Part shown: one piece after another, positions 38,215 to 48,800 of the stretch
Layout: each line of letters opens with the position of its first letter
Position numbering within the stretch: position 1 is the stretch's first letter
Assembly: GCF_020035535.1 (NCBI RefSeq)
Contig: NZ_CP083349.1
Coordinates: 992,001 to 1,056,000, forward strand
Reading direction: 5' to 3'
Length of the DNA stretch: 64,000 bases
Origin: Ensifer adhaerens
GTDB lineage: Bacteria > Pseudomonadota > Alphaproteobacteria > Rhizobiales > Rhizobiaceae
The notes under the pieces: generated by a model
The model's input: only the letters and a program-made list of their open reading frames with translations
Told to the model about the DNA's origin: nothing
Database searches by the model: none
Program-made: the position numbers and the translations under genes

Positions 38215-38250
38215 CGGCACGAAGGGCAGAGGTTGCCCGGCGTCGTGCCG
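38215..38250 (+). promoter_or_regulatory. Candidate expression-platform hairpin of the FMN riboswitch
   Basis: CGGCACGA (38215-38222) pairs with TCGTGCCG (38243-38250), with an inner GGGCA/TGCCC stem. It follows the aptamer by six bases and precedes the ribN Shine-Dalgarno (AGGA near 38289) by about 40. There is no T-run, so it is not a simple terminator. It may act by RNA-structure switching or Rho access. Confidence 0.45.
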
Positions 38251-38300
38251 TGCGCTCATGCGTCCTGATTTGTGTTTGTCCAGTGTTCAGGATGCATGAC

Positions 38301-39206
38301 ATGAATCAGACTTCCCTCGGTTTCTCCTCCTCGCGCGCCATGGCCGGAGCCGGCTTCATGGTGCTGGCCGGTATTGCCTTCGCCGGCCTCAATGTCGTCA
38401 CCCAATGGCTGACGATGAAGCTCGGCTTCCCCGCTGCCGCCACCGCCTTCTGGCAATATGCCTTCGCCTTCCTCTTTTCTTTGCCGTTCCTACGCCGCGT
38501 CGGGCTTTCGGCGATGCGCACCGATTACCCCTGGCGTCACGTGGTGCGTGTGGCGCTTGCCGCCTTCGGCGTCGGAGCCTGGGTCTCCGGCCTTGCCCAT
38601 GTGCCGATCTGGCAAGCGATTGCTCTGGTCATGACCTCGCCCTTCTTCATCATCCTCGGCGCCCGCCTGTTCCTCGGCGAACGGGTCGGGCCGGCGCGCT
38701 GGACCGCAACGGCGGTCGGTTTTGCCGGCGCGATGATCATTCTCCAGCCCTGGTCGGACAGCTTCACCTGGGCAGCACTTCTGCCGATCCTCTCCGCGCT
38801 GCTCTGGGGCGCCTCGTCGCTCATCACCAAGAACTTGACAGGCAGCGAGCGTCCCGAAACCATCACCATCTGGCTGCTTGTCCTTCTGACCCCGATCAAT
38901 GGCGTCATTGCACTCACCGCCGGTTTTGCGGTGCCGGATGGCGCGGCGCTCGGCCTTCTCCTGCTGGCCGGGGTCATGACCGTTTTCGCGCAGTACTTGC
39001 TGACGCTTGCCTATACGGTTGCCGACGCTGCCTATGTGCAGCCCTTCGATGATTTGAAGCTGCCGCTCAATGTCTTCGCCGGCTGGCTGGTCTTTGGTTA
39101 TGCGCCGACGGGCTATCTCTGGATCGGCGCGATCCTGATCCTCGGCGCGTCGCTGTTCATCATGCGCAACGAGATTCGGCGCGAGCGGGAGACCGTGGCC
39201 GCCTGA
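38301..39206 (+). CDS. ribN: Riboflavin transporter RibN (EamA family)
   Basis: A 301-residue, ten-helix EamA/DMT membrane protein in two repeats (about 18-140 and 155-290). Placement directly after an FMN riboswitch identifies it as RibN, the riboflavin importer characterised in Rhizobium leguminosarum and other proteobacteria. The start is ATG 38301, eight bases after AGGA; upstream ATGs at 38292 and 38250 are less likely. Expression is expected to fall when FMN is high. Confidence 0.9.
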   Translation: MNQTSLGFSSSRAMAGAGFMVLAGIAFAGLNVVTQWLTMKLGFPAAATAFWQYAFAFLFSLPFLRRVGLSAMRTDYPWRHVVRVALAAFGVGAWVSGLAHVPIWQAIALVMTSPFFIILGARLFLGERVGPARWTATAVGFAGAMIILQPWSDSFTWAALLPILSALLWGASSLITKNLTGSERPETITIWLLVLLTPINGVIALTAGFAVPDGAALGLLLLAGVMTVFAQYLLTLAYTVADAAYVQPFDDLKLPLNVFAGWLVFGYAPTGYLWIGAILILGASLFIMRNEIRRERETVAA

Positions 39207-39294
39207 ATGGTGCAAAACCGTTCGGCTGTCATTCGGCTGTCATCCCCATCGCGCAGAAACCCCATGTTTTTCAGAAGTGTCCATGGGGGATTTC

Positions 39295-41490
39295 ATGACC
39301 ATTAGATCGCGCGTAACGGCGCTTGCCGCCGTCCTCCTCGCTTCCGCGGCTTTTCCCGCGGCGGCCGAGCCCGTCTTCAACCGCATTGCGTCCTTTGCTG
39401 TCGCAGACAATCTTCCGGAAGGTGACGCGCGCAAGGCGCCGACGTCCGCCGAGATCATCACCGCCAGCGAAGACGGAAATACGCTGATCTACTCCGACAG
39501 CCCGGGCAAGCGCGTCGGCCTGATCGACATCACCGATGCCAACGCACCGAAGGCCGCCGGTACGATTTCTTTCGACGGTGAGCCGACCTCCGTTACCGTT
39601 GCCGGCGGTAAGGCGCTCGTTGCGGTCAACACGCGCGAAAGCTTCGTCAAGCCTTCCGGTCTCCTGGCTATCGTCGACCTGGCATCGAAGAAGGTGGAGA
39701 GCACCTGTGATCTCGGTGGTCAGCCGGATTCGGTCGCTGTCAACAAGGACCGCACGCTTGCGGCCGTCGCCATCGAAAACGAGCGCGACGAGGAACTGAA
39801 CGACGGCAAGATCCCGCAGATGCCGGCCGGCGACCTGGTGATCCTGTCGCTGAAGGACGGTGTGGCCGATTGCGGCTCGCTGAAGCGCGTGACGCTGACC
39901 GGTCTTGCCGAAATCGCCGGCGAGGATCCGGAGCCGGAATTCGTCTCCTTCAACAGCAAGGACGAGATTGCGCTCACGCTGCAGGAAAACAACCATATCA
40001 TCATCATCGACGGCAAGACCGCGACGGTGAAGACGCATTTCTCCGCCGGTACGGTCGACCTCAAGAACATCGACACCAAGCGCAACGGTGCGATCGCCTT
40101 CAAGGACGAGCAGCCGGGCCGCAAGCGCGAGCCTGACGCCGTGAAGTGGCTTGACGACAACCGGATCGTCATTGCCAACGAAGGCGACTACGAAGGCGGT
40201 TCGCGCGGCTTCACTATCTTCGATACGACTGGCAAGGTCCTCTACGAATCGGGCGCCAGCTTCGAGCACGCCGTCGCCGCGATCGGTCACTACCCGGAAA
40301 AGCGCTCGTCGGCCAAGGGTGTCGAACCCGAGGGGCTGGAAGCAGCGAAGTTCGGCGACGACAACCTGTTCTTCCTGCTCGCCGAACGCGCTTCGGTCGT
40401 CGGCGTTTACAAGGACACCGGTGCGGAGCCTGAGCTGCTGCAGCTCCTGCCATCAGGCATCTCGCCGGAGGGCGCCGTCGCGATCCCGTCGCGCAACCTG
40501 CTTGCGACCGCCAACGAACTCGATCTCGTCGAGGACGGCGGCGCGCGTTCGCACGTCATGATCTACGAGCGCGGTGAAGGCGAGGCTGCCTATCCGCAGA
40601 TCCGCTCCGCCGAGAAGGACGGCCTGCCGATCGGCTTCGGCGCACTTTCCGGTCTGGCTGCCGTTGCAGACAAGCCGGGCTTCCTGCGCGCCGTCAACGA
40701 TTCGGTCTACTCGTCGCAGCCGACGATCTTCACGATCGACGCCACGCAGAAGCCGGCGCTGATCACCGAAGCGCTCGCCATTACCCGTGATGGTGCGCCA
40801 GCGCAGAAGCTCGACATCGAAGGCATTGCCAATGACGGGGAAGGGGGCTTCTGGCTCGCATCCGAAGGCAACTCCGACAAGCTCTACAGCCACGCGATCT
40901 TCCACGTGAACAAGAAGGGCGAGATCAAGAAGGAAATCGCCCTGCCTGAGGCCCTGCGTGCCGGCGAAACTCGCTTCGGCTTCGAAGGCATCACGGTTGT
41001 TGGCGAAGGCGACGACCAGACGCTATGGATGGCCGTGCAGCGCGAATGGAAGGACGACGAGAAGGGCTTCGTCAAACTCGTTTCCTATAATCCGAAGAGC
41101 GAAGAATGGGGCGCAGTGCGCTACCCGCTGGAAAAGGCCGGCGAAGGCTGGGTTGGCCTGTCGGAAATTTCCGTCCATGGCGACTACGTCTACATCATCG
41201 AGCGCGACAACCTGATCGGCCAGGCCGCCAAGCTCAAGAAGATCTACCGCGTCGCGCTGACGGAACTGAAGCCGGCGGCACTCGGTGGCGATCTGCCCGT
41301 CGTCAAGAAGGAAGAGGTTCGTGACCTCATTCCGGAACTGAAGGCACTCAACGGCTATGTCGTCGACAAGGTCGAAGGCTTCACCGTCGATGCCGCCGGC
41401 AACGGCTACGTCGTCACCGACAACGACGGTGTCGACGATTCCTCCGGCGAGACCCTGTTCTTCTCCATTGGCGCCATCAACGCGATGTAA
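39295..41490 (+). CDS. Secreted esterase-like/phytase-like beta-propeller protein
   Basis: A 731-residue exported protein. A Sec signal peptide (MTIRSRVTALAAVLLASAAF, cleavage after AAA near residue 24) leads two halves. The first half (about 35-400) has propeller repeats such as GEPTSVTVAGGKALVAVNTR. The second (about 430-725) matches the Phytase-like/esterase-like domain, with AQKLDIEGIANDGEGGFWLASEG, FGFEGITVV and KVEGFTVDAAGNGYVVTDND. Its substrate may be organic phosphate or another ester; activity is inferred from fold only. GGGGGA precedes ATG 39295; ATG 39283 is an alternative. A terminator follows at 41515. Confidence 0.8.
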   Translation: MTIRSRVTALAAVLLASAAFPAAAEPVFNRIASFAVADNLPEGDARKAPTSAEIITASEDGNTLIYSDSPGKRVGLIDITDANAPKAAGTISFDGEPTSVTVAGGKALVAVNTRESFVKPSGLLAIVDLASKKVESTCDLGGQPDSVAVNKDRTLAAVAIENERDEELNDGKIPQMPAGDLVILSLKDGVADCGSLKRVTLTGLAEIAGEDPEPEFVSFNSKDEIALTLQENNHIIIIDGKTATVKTHFSAGTVDLKNIDTKRNGAIAFKDEQPGRKREPDAVKWLDDNRIVIANEGDYEGGSRGFTIFDTTGKVLYESGASFEHAVAAIGHYPEKRSSAKGVEPEGLEAAKFGDDNLFFLLAERASVVGVYKDTGAEPELLQLLPSGISPEGAVAIPSRNLLATANELDLVEDGGARSHVMIYERGEGEAAYPQIRSAEKDGLPIGFGALSGLAAVADKPGFLRAVNDSVYSSQPTIFTIDATQKPALITEALAITRDGAPAQKLDIEGIANDGEGGFWLASEGNSDKLYSHAIFHVNKKGEIKKEIALPEALRAGETRFGFEGITVVGEGDDQTLWMAVQREWKDDEKGFVKLVSYNPKSEEWGAVRYPLEKAGEGWVGLSEISVHGDYVYIIERDNLIGQAAKLKKIYRVALTELKPAALGGDLPVVKKEEVRDLIPELKALNGYVVDKVEGFTVDAAGNGYVVTDNDGVDDSSGETLFFSIGAINAM

Positions 41491-41514
41491 GCGTTATCGC
41501 CCGGAGAAAAACGG

Positions 41515-41546
41515 AAGAGGCCGGGACATGATGTCCCGGCCTCTTT
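41515..41546. terminator. Bidirectional terminator after the phytase-like gene
   Basis: AAGAGGCCGGGACAT (41515-41529) is repeated inverted as ATGTCCCGGCCTCTT (41531-41545), a near-perfect 30-base palindrome. It is followed by TTTCTATTTTT on plus and CCGTTTTTC on minus. It lies between convergent genes. Confidence 0.88.
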
Positions 41547-41587
41547 CTATTTTTCGGCATTGTGCGATCCGGTGGAAGGAGCCGCTA

Positions 41588-42061
41588 TTAGCGGGCGACG
41601 GCGACCTGCGCCGCTTCCTCTTCGTCCTTGCGCTTGCGGATATCGTCCGTCTTGTCGACCAGCTTGCCGACAATGTCGTAGAGCGCGTCGAGTTCTTCGT
41701 CGTCGAGCGCCGAGAAGATCTCTTCGAGCAACTGCTTGCGCGGATGCTCGGCGGCTTCGAGCACGATGCGGCCCGTTTCGGTAATCGAGACGATCTTGGC
41801 GCGCCGGTCTTCGGGGTCGGGCTTGCGCATGACCAGGCGGTCACGTTCCAGGCCATCGATGGCCTCGGTGACCGTACGCGGCGCGAAATTCAGCGCACAG
41901 GCGATATCGGTCGAGCGGCAGGGGCCGAGCTTGCTGAGAAAGAAGAGGAATTTGCTGCGTGCCAGCGACACGCCTTCTTCGGTCATCGATTCGTTCACCA
42001 GCCGGTGAACCCGGTGGTAAAGCTCGAACAGTCTATCTGAAACTTCGAATGTCTTCTTCAT
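41588..42061 (-). CDS. MarR-family transcriptional regulator
   Basis: A 157-residue winged-helix regulator: LFELYHRVHRLVNESMTEEG, then LGPCRSTDIACALNFAPRTV (recognition region), and the wing KPDPEDRRAKIVSITETGR. A C-terminal acidic-basic tail follows. The start ATG 42061 gives MKKTF; ATG 42091 would add ten residues, and neither has a strong Shine-Dalgarno. MarR proteins usually repress a neighbouring gene in response to phenolic ligands; no adjacent target stands out. Confidence 0.87.
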   Translation of the reverse strand: MKKTFEVSDRLFELYHRVHRLVNESMTEEGVSLARSKFLFFLSKLGPCRSTDIACALNFAPRTVTEAIDGLERDRLVMRKPDPEDRRAKIVSITETGRIVLEAAEHPRKQLLEEIFSALDDEELDALYDIVGKLVDKTDDIRKRKDEEEAAQVAVAR

Positions 42062-42183
42062 GATCGTCGTTGAAATTTCATGAGGTGCCATGTGAAATGG
42101 CAGTAACATTAGTGATAGTTATAATTGCCGCATTTGTCGACACAAACCTCCCGCGTTTCACGGTAAGTACCTTGCCGACAAAG

Positions 42184-42211
42184 AAACGGCCGCCGTTGCC
42201 GGCGGCCGTTT
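42184..42211 (-). terminator. Candidate terminator of the chemoreceptor gene
   Basis: AAACGGCCGCC-GTTGCC-GGCGGCCGTTT is a perfect 11-base stem between the chemoreceptor stop (42327) and the MarR start. On the minus strand it is followed by only CTTTGTC, so termination may be inefficient. Confidence 0.55.
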
Positions 42212-42326
42212 GACTTGCAAGTCGCAAGAATTTCGCGTTTAGAGCGGTCCTGCTTCGACGCGGAGACTTGAGCGTCGAACGAGAATTCCGCGGGGACGGC
42301 TCGCAACGCGCGCGAGCCGCGCCGGA

Positions 42327-44165
42327 TTATGCCGCCCGACGTGTCGAGCCGGTGGAGGGCGCATAGCCGTGGGCCTGGGCCTCTTCCAATGTGAAGCGAG
42401 CGATCAGTTCGCGCAGGCGGCCGGCTTCCTGGGCAAGCGTGGCGCTTGCGGCATTGGCTTCCTCGACCATGGCTGCGTTCTGTTGGGTGACCTGATCCAT
42501 CTGGTTGACCGCGGTATTGACCTCCGACAGTCCGGCAGACTGTTCCTGTGCCGAAACGGCGATCGCATCCATGTGCTGGTTGATCGTGACGATGAAGCCT
42601 TCGATGGTGCGCAGAGCTTCGCCGGTTTCGCGCACGAGCCGGACGCCGCTTTCGACTTCGACGGTGGAGTTGCGGATCAGGTCCTTGATCTCCTTGGCCG
42701 CATTGGCCGAGCGCTGGGCAAGCTCGCGCACTTCCTGGGCGACGACGGCAAAGCCCTTGCCGGCATCGCCGGCCCGGGCCGCTTCGACGCCGGCATTCAG
42801 CGCCAGAAGGTTGGTCTGGAAGGCGATCTCGTCGATCACACCGATGATGTTGGAGATCTGGCTCGATGAATGCTCGATACGCCCCATGGCATCGACCGCA
42901 CCCGAGACGATCGCGCCGGACTTGCGGGCGCTTTCATTGGCCTGGCTGGCCACCGTGCGCGCCTCATGGGTGCGCTTCGAGGAGTTGCCGACATTGGCGG
43001 TGATCTGGTCGAGAGCTGCGGCCGTCTCTTCCAGCGAGGCGGCCTGCTGCTCGGTCCGGCGCGACAGGTCGTCAGCGCTCTGGCTGACTTCGCGCGCACC
43101 GCTGTCGATGCTGCCGGAGCTCGCCGAAACGGCCGCGAGCGTATCGGCGAGCTGGGCGACGGCCTGGTTCAGGTCGTGGCGAAGCTGCTCGAAGTCCGGT
43201 GCGAAGGGTTCGTTGAGCTGGAAGGCGAGATCGCCGGAGGCAAGACGGCGCAGACCGCCGGCGAGACCCGCCGTTGCTTCCTGGAGGCGGCGCTGGGCCG
43301 CGACTTCCGCTTCTTCGGTCAGACGCAGGCGATCGGCCTCAGCCTGGGCGCGCTGTGCCTGGGCATCTGCTTCGAGCTGCTGGTTGGTGATCGCCGCCTG
43401 GCGGAAGACTTCGACGGCACGGGCCATCTCGCCGATTTCGTCCTTGCGGGCACCGTAGGGGATGTTGCTTTCCGTGTCGCCCTCCGCAAGGCGCGCCATC
43501 GAACGGGTGATGATCTGGATCGGGCGGGCAATGCCGCGCACGGCATAAAGAATGGCACCGAGCACGATGATGGCGGCAACGGCGATGACCGCCATTTCGA
43601 TCATGCGGATCTGGTCATGCGTGGCCGAGCTTGCTGCAACCGCTGCATCGGCACCGGCGAGGTTGATCGCGCGCACTTCCTTGATCGCCTCGTCGACCTT
43701 CTGCTCGGTCTCCCGCATCTCGACCTTGAAGACGCTCTGCGCCTTCATGTTCTCGAGATTGTTGGAGAGCTTCACCATGCCGTCGGCAATCGAGAGGTAG
43801 GCCTGGTAGGCGCCGCGCACTTTTTCCAGCGCGGCCTTGTCGGCATCCGTCACCATCAGCGCGGCATAGTCGTCGGCGAGCTTGTTGAAGCCTTCGACGG
43901 TCTGGCCGATGACTTTCTCGGCGGCTTTCTTTTCGAAGGGCGTCAGCGAGATCAGGTGGCGCGCAAAGGCCATGCGCGTGTCCGAAAGCTGGGTTTCGAG
44001 CGCGCGGGAAAGCGAGACGCGCGGCAGCCAGGTGGTGGCGATCTCGTTGTTGCGCTCGTTCATCATCTTGATGCCGCCGAGCGAGGAGACGGCCAGCGCC
44101 GTGACGATAGCGGCGACCACGAGGAAAAGGGCAATGAGCGTATGTGAAATCTTGAGCCGTGACAT
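42327..44165 (-). CDS. Methyl-accepting chemotaxis protein
   Basis: A 612-residue chemoreceptor. TM1 lies near residues 7-29, a four-helix-bundle periplasmic sensor (4HB_MCP) at about 30-187, TM2 at 190-213, HAMP at 214-267, then a linker and the signalling domain with hairpin tip IDEIAFQTNLLALNAGVEAA and flanks GKGFAVVAQEVRELAQRSA. It ends STRRAA with no NWETF CheB/CheR-tethering pentapeptide. GGGGGGAA precedes ATG 44165. The ligand is unknown. It is divergent from the SbcD-like gene. Confidence 0.93.
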   Translation of the reverse strand: MSRLKISHTLIALFLVVAAIVTALAVSSLGGIKMMNERNNEIATTWLPRVSLSRALETQLSDTRMAFARHLISLTPFEKKAAEKVIGQTVEGFNKLADDYAALMVTDADKAALEKVRGAYQAYLSIADGMVKLSNNLENMKAQSVFKVEMRETEQKVDEAIKEVRAINLAGADAAVAASSATHDQIRMIEMAVIAVAAIIVLGAILYAVRGIARPIQIITRSMARLAEGDTESNIPYGARKDEIGEMARAVEVFRQAAITNQQLEADAQAQRAQAEADRLRLTEEAEVAAQRRLQEATAGLAGGLRRLASGDLAFQLNEPFAPDFEQLRHDLNQAVAQLADTLAAVSASSGSIDSGAREVSQSADDLSRRTEQQAASLEETAAALDQITANVGNSSKRTHEARTVASQANESARKSGAIVSGAVDAMGRIEHSSSQISNIIGVIDEIAFQTNLLALNAGVEAARAGDAGKGFAVVAQEVRELAQRSANAAKEIKDLIRNSTVEVESGVRLVRETGEALRTIEGFIVTINQHMDAIAVSAQEQSAGLSEVNTAVNQMDQVTQQNAAMVEEANAASATLAQEAGRLRELIARFTLEEAQAHGYAPSTGSTRRAA

Positions 44166-44547
44166 AGGTTCCCCCCGGAAGGACGGCCGTCCATAAAAGC
44201 TGTGCTTGATGAAGTCGTTCCGGCTCTTGATCGTCATGACGGAGCGGATGCCGAAGCAGGAATCATTCCGGTGCCTGGATGCGCTTCGAGCGCAGCCGGC
44301 GGAAACCTAGCGAACAAGATATTACAAAAGCCCTAATCGATTAAAGTGAGTATAATCTGATATTTGCAGGTACTCTGGGGCTGCTGTTGATCGTTCGCAT
44401 TCGGCAATCGCCACGGGGATGTTCTGTATTAGTCTTGGTTTTACTTAGGCGGTCTGAAATTTGCGCGTCGAGTGCGGGCCAATCTCCCACGTGGATGAAG
44501 GGCCGACACTGATTGACGGGCGCCAGCCTGCCGGGCCATGGTCGGCC
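44166..44547. other. Intergenic region between chemoreceptor and SbcD-like genes
   Basis: 382 bases serving as divergent promoters. AT-rich near 44321-44380, with a ten-base palindrome TAATCGATTA at 44334-44343. No gene and no firm sigma factor site could be identified. Confidence 0.4.
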
Positions 44548-45828
44548 ATGCCCTTCCGCTTCGTCCATACCGCAGATCTTCATCTCGATTCGCCTCTCCG
44601 CAGCCTCGCCCTCAGAAATGCCGATCTTGCCGAGATCGTGCGGGGGGCGTCCAGGCGCGCCTTCGTCAAGATCGTCGATCTCTGCATCGCCGAGAAAGTC
44701 GATGCGCTGCTGATTGCAGGCGATCTTTATGACGGCAGCCAGACGTCGATGAACACAGCGCTGTTTCTTGGGCGGGAATTGCGCCGGCTGGACGAGACGG
44801 GGATTCGGACCTTCATCATTCGTGGCAACCACGATGCCCAATCGCAGGTGACCAACGAGCTCACCCTGCCGCCTTCGGCGCATGTGTTCAAAGGCCGATC
44901 GAAGGCCGTTCTTGCAAAGACCTTGGCAAGTGGGCGCGATGTCTATGTACACGGGGTGAGCTTCGCCAGCCCGCACGCCCCGGAAAGCCTGTTGCCGGCC
45001 TTTCAACCGCCCACACCAGGTGCGCTCAACATCGGCATGTTGCACACGAGCCTTGCCGGCGCCTCTGGTCATGATCCCTACGCTCCGTGCAGCACCGGTG
45101 ACCTCGTGGCACATGGTTTTGACTACTGGGCGCTTGGCCATATCCATCAGCGCCAGATACACGCGACGGCGCCCTTCGTCGTCATGCCCGGCATACCGCA
45201 GGGCCGTGATGTCAACGAAGCCGGCGTGAAGAGCGTGACGCTGGTGGCGTTCGATGATGACGGTCGGGCCGAGATTGCCGAGCTGCCGATCGGCATCGCC
45301 AGTTTCGAGCGCCTGTCCGTCGATATCTCCGGCCTCTCCGAGTGGCGCGATGTGCTCGATGCGGTCAAACAGGCGCTTGTGCGGGTCTCGACAGATACGC
45401 TGGCGGAAAACGTCATCCTGCGTGTAACGCTTACCGGGGCTACGTCGCTTGCCTGGCGCCTTCGCCGCGACGCGGATTTGCTGCGCGCCGAGATCGACAA
45501 CATTGCAGCCGGCATCGTCGTTTGCTGGATCGAAAAGCTGGATCTCGCCTGCAGCAACCCCATGGTGGAAAAGACGGGGGCGATGCTCGACCCCGTCGAT
45601 GAGCTGGTCGCCCTCGTAGAGGCAGATGTGCTGCCCGCCCACGGATTTCGCCAGGAGGTCCGGGCAGCGGTGGAAGATCTGCTGCAACAACTGCCCCCTG
45701 AGCTGCGCCAAGTGTTGGCGCCCGATGAAGACGCCATCGAGCGGCTCGCCTTCGAGGCCAGCGCTTCGGGAGGCACGGAGGTACTTGCCCATCTTCACGG
45801 CGGCGGTGCAGGCGAGGGGCAGCACTGA
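44548..45828 (+). CDS. SbcD/YhaO-like DNA repair metallophosphoesterase
   Basis: A 426-residue Mre11/SbcD-type nuclease. Metal motifs are FVHTADLHLDSP (Asp, His), LLIAGDLYDG, IIRGNHDAQ, GMLHTSL and WALGHIHQR. A C-terminal domain of about 170 residues ends in a Gly-rich tail. Length and C-terminus fit YhaO-type proteins rather than classical SbcD. The ATG at 45828 of the next gene overlaps its TGA, so the pair is translated together, as for nuclease-ATPase repair complexes. ATG 44548 is chosen because the fold starts there; an upstream start adds 29 unrelated residues. Confidence 0.87.
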   Translation: MPFRFVHTADLHLDSPLRSLALRNADLAEIVRGASRRAFVKIVDLCIAEKVDALLIAGDLYDGSQTSMNTALFLGRELRRLDETGIRTFIIRGNHDAQSQVTNELTLPPSAHVFKGRSKAVLAKTLASGRDVYVHGVSFASPHAPESLLPAFQPPTPGALNIGMLHTSLAGASGHDPYAPCSTGDLVAHGFDYWALGHIHQRQIHATAPFVVMPGIPQGRDVNEAGVKSVTLVAFDDDGRAEIAELPIGIASFERLSVDISGLSEWRDVLDAVKQALVRVSTDTLAENVILRVTLTGATSLAWRLRRDADLLRAEIDNIAAGIVVCWIEKLDLACSNPMVEKTGAMLDPVDELVALVEADVLPAHGFRQEVRAAVEDLLQQLPPELRQVLAPDEDAIERLAFEASASGGTEVLAHLHGGGAGEGQH

Positions 45829-48800
45829 TGCGGCTCACCGCGCTCGATCTCGTTCGCTACGGCAAATTCACCGATCGCCGGCTCGACTTTGGTGAGAGCG
45901 TCGCCGGTGTGCCCGACCTGCACATCGTCTACGGGCCCAACGAGGCCGGCAAATCAACGATGTTTTCGGGCTTCCTCGATCTGCTCTTCGGGATCGAGCA
46001 TTCGAGCCCTTACGGCTTCCTGCATCCCTATCCGACGATGCGGGTCGGCGGCACCATCGAGGCGGCGGGTCGGACGCATCGTGTGTTCCGGCTCAAACGC
46101 AAGACGAACTCGCTGGTCAGCGCAGATGATCAGCCGCTGCCCGACAATCTCTTCTCCGGAGCATTGGGCGCCATCGACCGCGACACCTACCAGACGATGT
46201 TTTCGCTCGACGATGAGAGCATTGAGAAGGGCGGGGAGGCGATCCTGAAGAGCGAGGGAGAACTCGGTTCGCTGTTGTTTTCCGCAAGCTCCGGCCTGCC
46301 GGACAGTACGGCGATCCTTGCGGCCCTGCGCGGCCAGGCCGACGCCTTCTATCGGCCGCAGGCGCGCAAGCATCAGCTTGCGGAGCTGAAGGCGCAGCTT
46401 GATGCCCTGAGGACGGAGCGAAACACTCTCGATATCAATGCCCGCGAATACGCGGCCCTGCGCAAGACCCTGGCGCAAGCCCGCGACCGCCACGAGGCGG
46501 CGATCACACGCCGTGCCGAACTGCGGGTCGCGCGCGCTCGCCTTAATGCCGAGATTGAAGCGCTGCCGCACTTTGGCCGGCTGCGCGTACTTCGCCAGGA
46601 GCTGGCAAGTGCTCCAGTGCTGCCGGTCCCGCCGGCCGAGTGGGTTACCGAGCTGCCGGCACTTCGCCGCCAGGAGGCGGAGATCGAAGTCCGGCTCCGC
46701 CAGAACGAAAGCGAGATTCAGCGTCGCCGCGACGCTCTGGAAGAATTCCCGCTCGATAAGGAAGGGCTGTGCCTGGCTGAGCGGCTGACGGCGCTGCAGG
46801 AGACCGCGCTCGATGCGCGCTATGTCACTGCCGCGCGCGATATGCCGTCGCGACTGGAAGAATTGACGCGGACGTCGACGGAGATCGTCGGCTGCCTGCT
46901 GCGGCTCGGAGAGCCGGCTGACCGGGACCCCGCCGATCTGCTGTTGCCGGCTGGGATCGGCGCGCGGCTTCAAGATCTCGCGCGCCGTCATTCTGCTCTT
47001 GTCGAACGTTGCAATGCGGCACGTCACGAAGTGCAAGCTGCCGCCGAAGAATGTCGCGCCGCTGAACGCGAACTGGCCCGGATCGAGGGAGAGGGGGGAG
47101 CCGCGGATACCTCCGGTCTTTCCGGCCGTCTGGCGCTGCTGCGCCGCAGCGACTGCCTGCTGCGGAAGCAGGCCGCCGCGCAATCTCTGGATCGTCTTGA
47201 AGCGGAACTTGCCGACAAACTGCTGCAGCTGAGGCCTTTCGCTGGCAGCGCCGACGATCTGTTGGCACTCGGCGTTCCCGCACCCGGAGCACTTGAGGCG
47301 TTGCGCAAGGTCGTGGCTTCATTGGAAGAGCGGCAAGCGCGCCTTTCCGATCGCGTCGCCGGCGAGCAGGAACTGCTTGCGGGCGAGGAGGCGCGGCTGG
47401 CCGCGCTGTCTGGCGTTGGCGGGGCGCTGGACGACGGTTCTGCCGCGGCACTACGCCTCCGTCGTGACGAGGCCTGGGAACGGCACAAGAGCCAGCTCCT
47501 TCTGGAAACGGCGGTCGCTTTCGAAGAGGCTATGGGCAGAGATGACGAGGTTACGGCGCTGCGTCTCACAGAGACGGCTCGGCTTGCGGATTTGCGCGGC
47601 CTGTCGCTTGCGATAACCGAGCGACGTGCCCGCCTTGCGGCCCTGCGTGAGCAGCAGCAGCGATGCCGCGAGGAGATGGCGGCCCAGGCAAAGTCTCTGG
47701 AAGCCCTCGCGACGTCGTGCGGCTTACCCAGCGTCACGCGCTTGCCGCAACTGGAAGCCTGGCTCGCCATCAGGGGCTCGGCGCTCGAACTGCGCGCGCA
47801 GCTACGCGCTGTCCGTCTGGAATTCGAGCGCGCTCATGCGGAGGAGGCCGAGGCGGTTCGCGGGCTCGGTGAAGAACTCGCCGGCATCGGCATTGAAGAA
47901 GGGCTGTCGGAGCGGCTCGACGATCTCCTTTTGATCGCGGAGCGCATCGTATCGCAGGCGCAGACCGTGGCTGCCGCTCGCAATGCGGCCCGCGAGGCGG
48001 CAAAGCGCAGCGCTGCGGTTCTCGAAGGCCGACGCTCGACCCTGGATCTTGCTGAAACCGAAATGGCCGCCTGGCAGGAGCAGTGGAGCACACTGCTTGC
48101 CAAGAGCTGGCTTGCCGACCGCAGCGAGCAGCTCTTGCCGGAGCAGGTCGGTGCGATGCTTGCGGTGTTGCAGGACCTGGACAAGCACACACAGCGAAAG
48201 GCCGATCTGGAGTACCGTGTCGCCGGGATGCGCAAGGATCAGGCGGCTTTCGAACGCGATATCGCCGACCTCGCGGGCGGATCGCCGACAGACGATACGG
48301 TCGCGACGTTTACCGCGCTCAAGACGCGTGCCACCGAGGCCCAACGGCTTGCCGACCGCCGGGCAACTTCCCTGGCGGAATTGGCTCGCCTCGAGGAGGA
48401 TCGGCGCGCCATCTGTGGCGCGCGCGAGATTCATTGGGCGCGCCGGCGCCTCGTGACGGAGTTTTTCGAGTGTGAAACGCTCGATGACGCCATGCAGCAG
48501 TTCGAAGCCGCTCGCGAACAGGAGCGCCTGCGCCAGCGCATAGCCGAACTGGAAGCGGATATCGCTTCCCGATTGGGCGTAGCCACTTGCGCGCAGGCCG
48601 AGGCGTTGCTCGCCGAGCTCGATGACGCCGCCGTTAGGTTGGAACTGGCGCGGCTCGATGCCGCGCTTGAAGAAAGCGACCGCGACGTCAGCGAGCTGCA
48701 TACGGACATGCGGGGCAAGGAAAAGGCGCTCGTCGATGTCGACGGCGGCGATACGGTTGCCGAACTCGATCAGAAGCGGCGAACGCTGCTGCTCGACATC

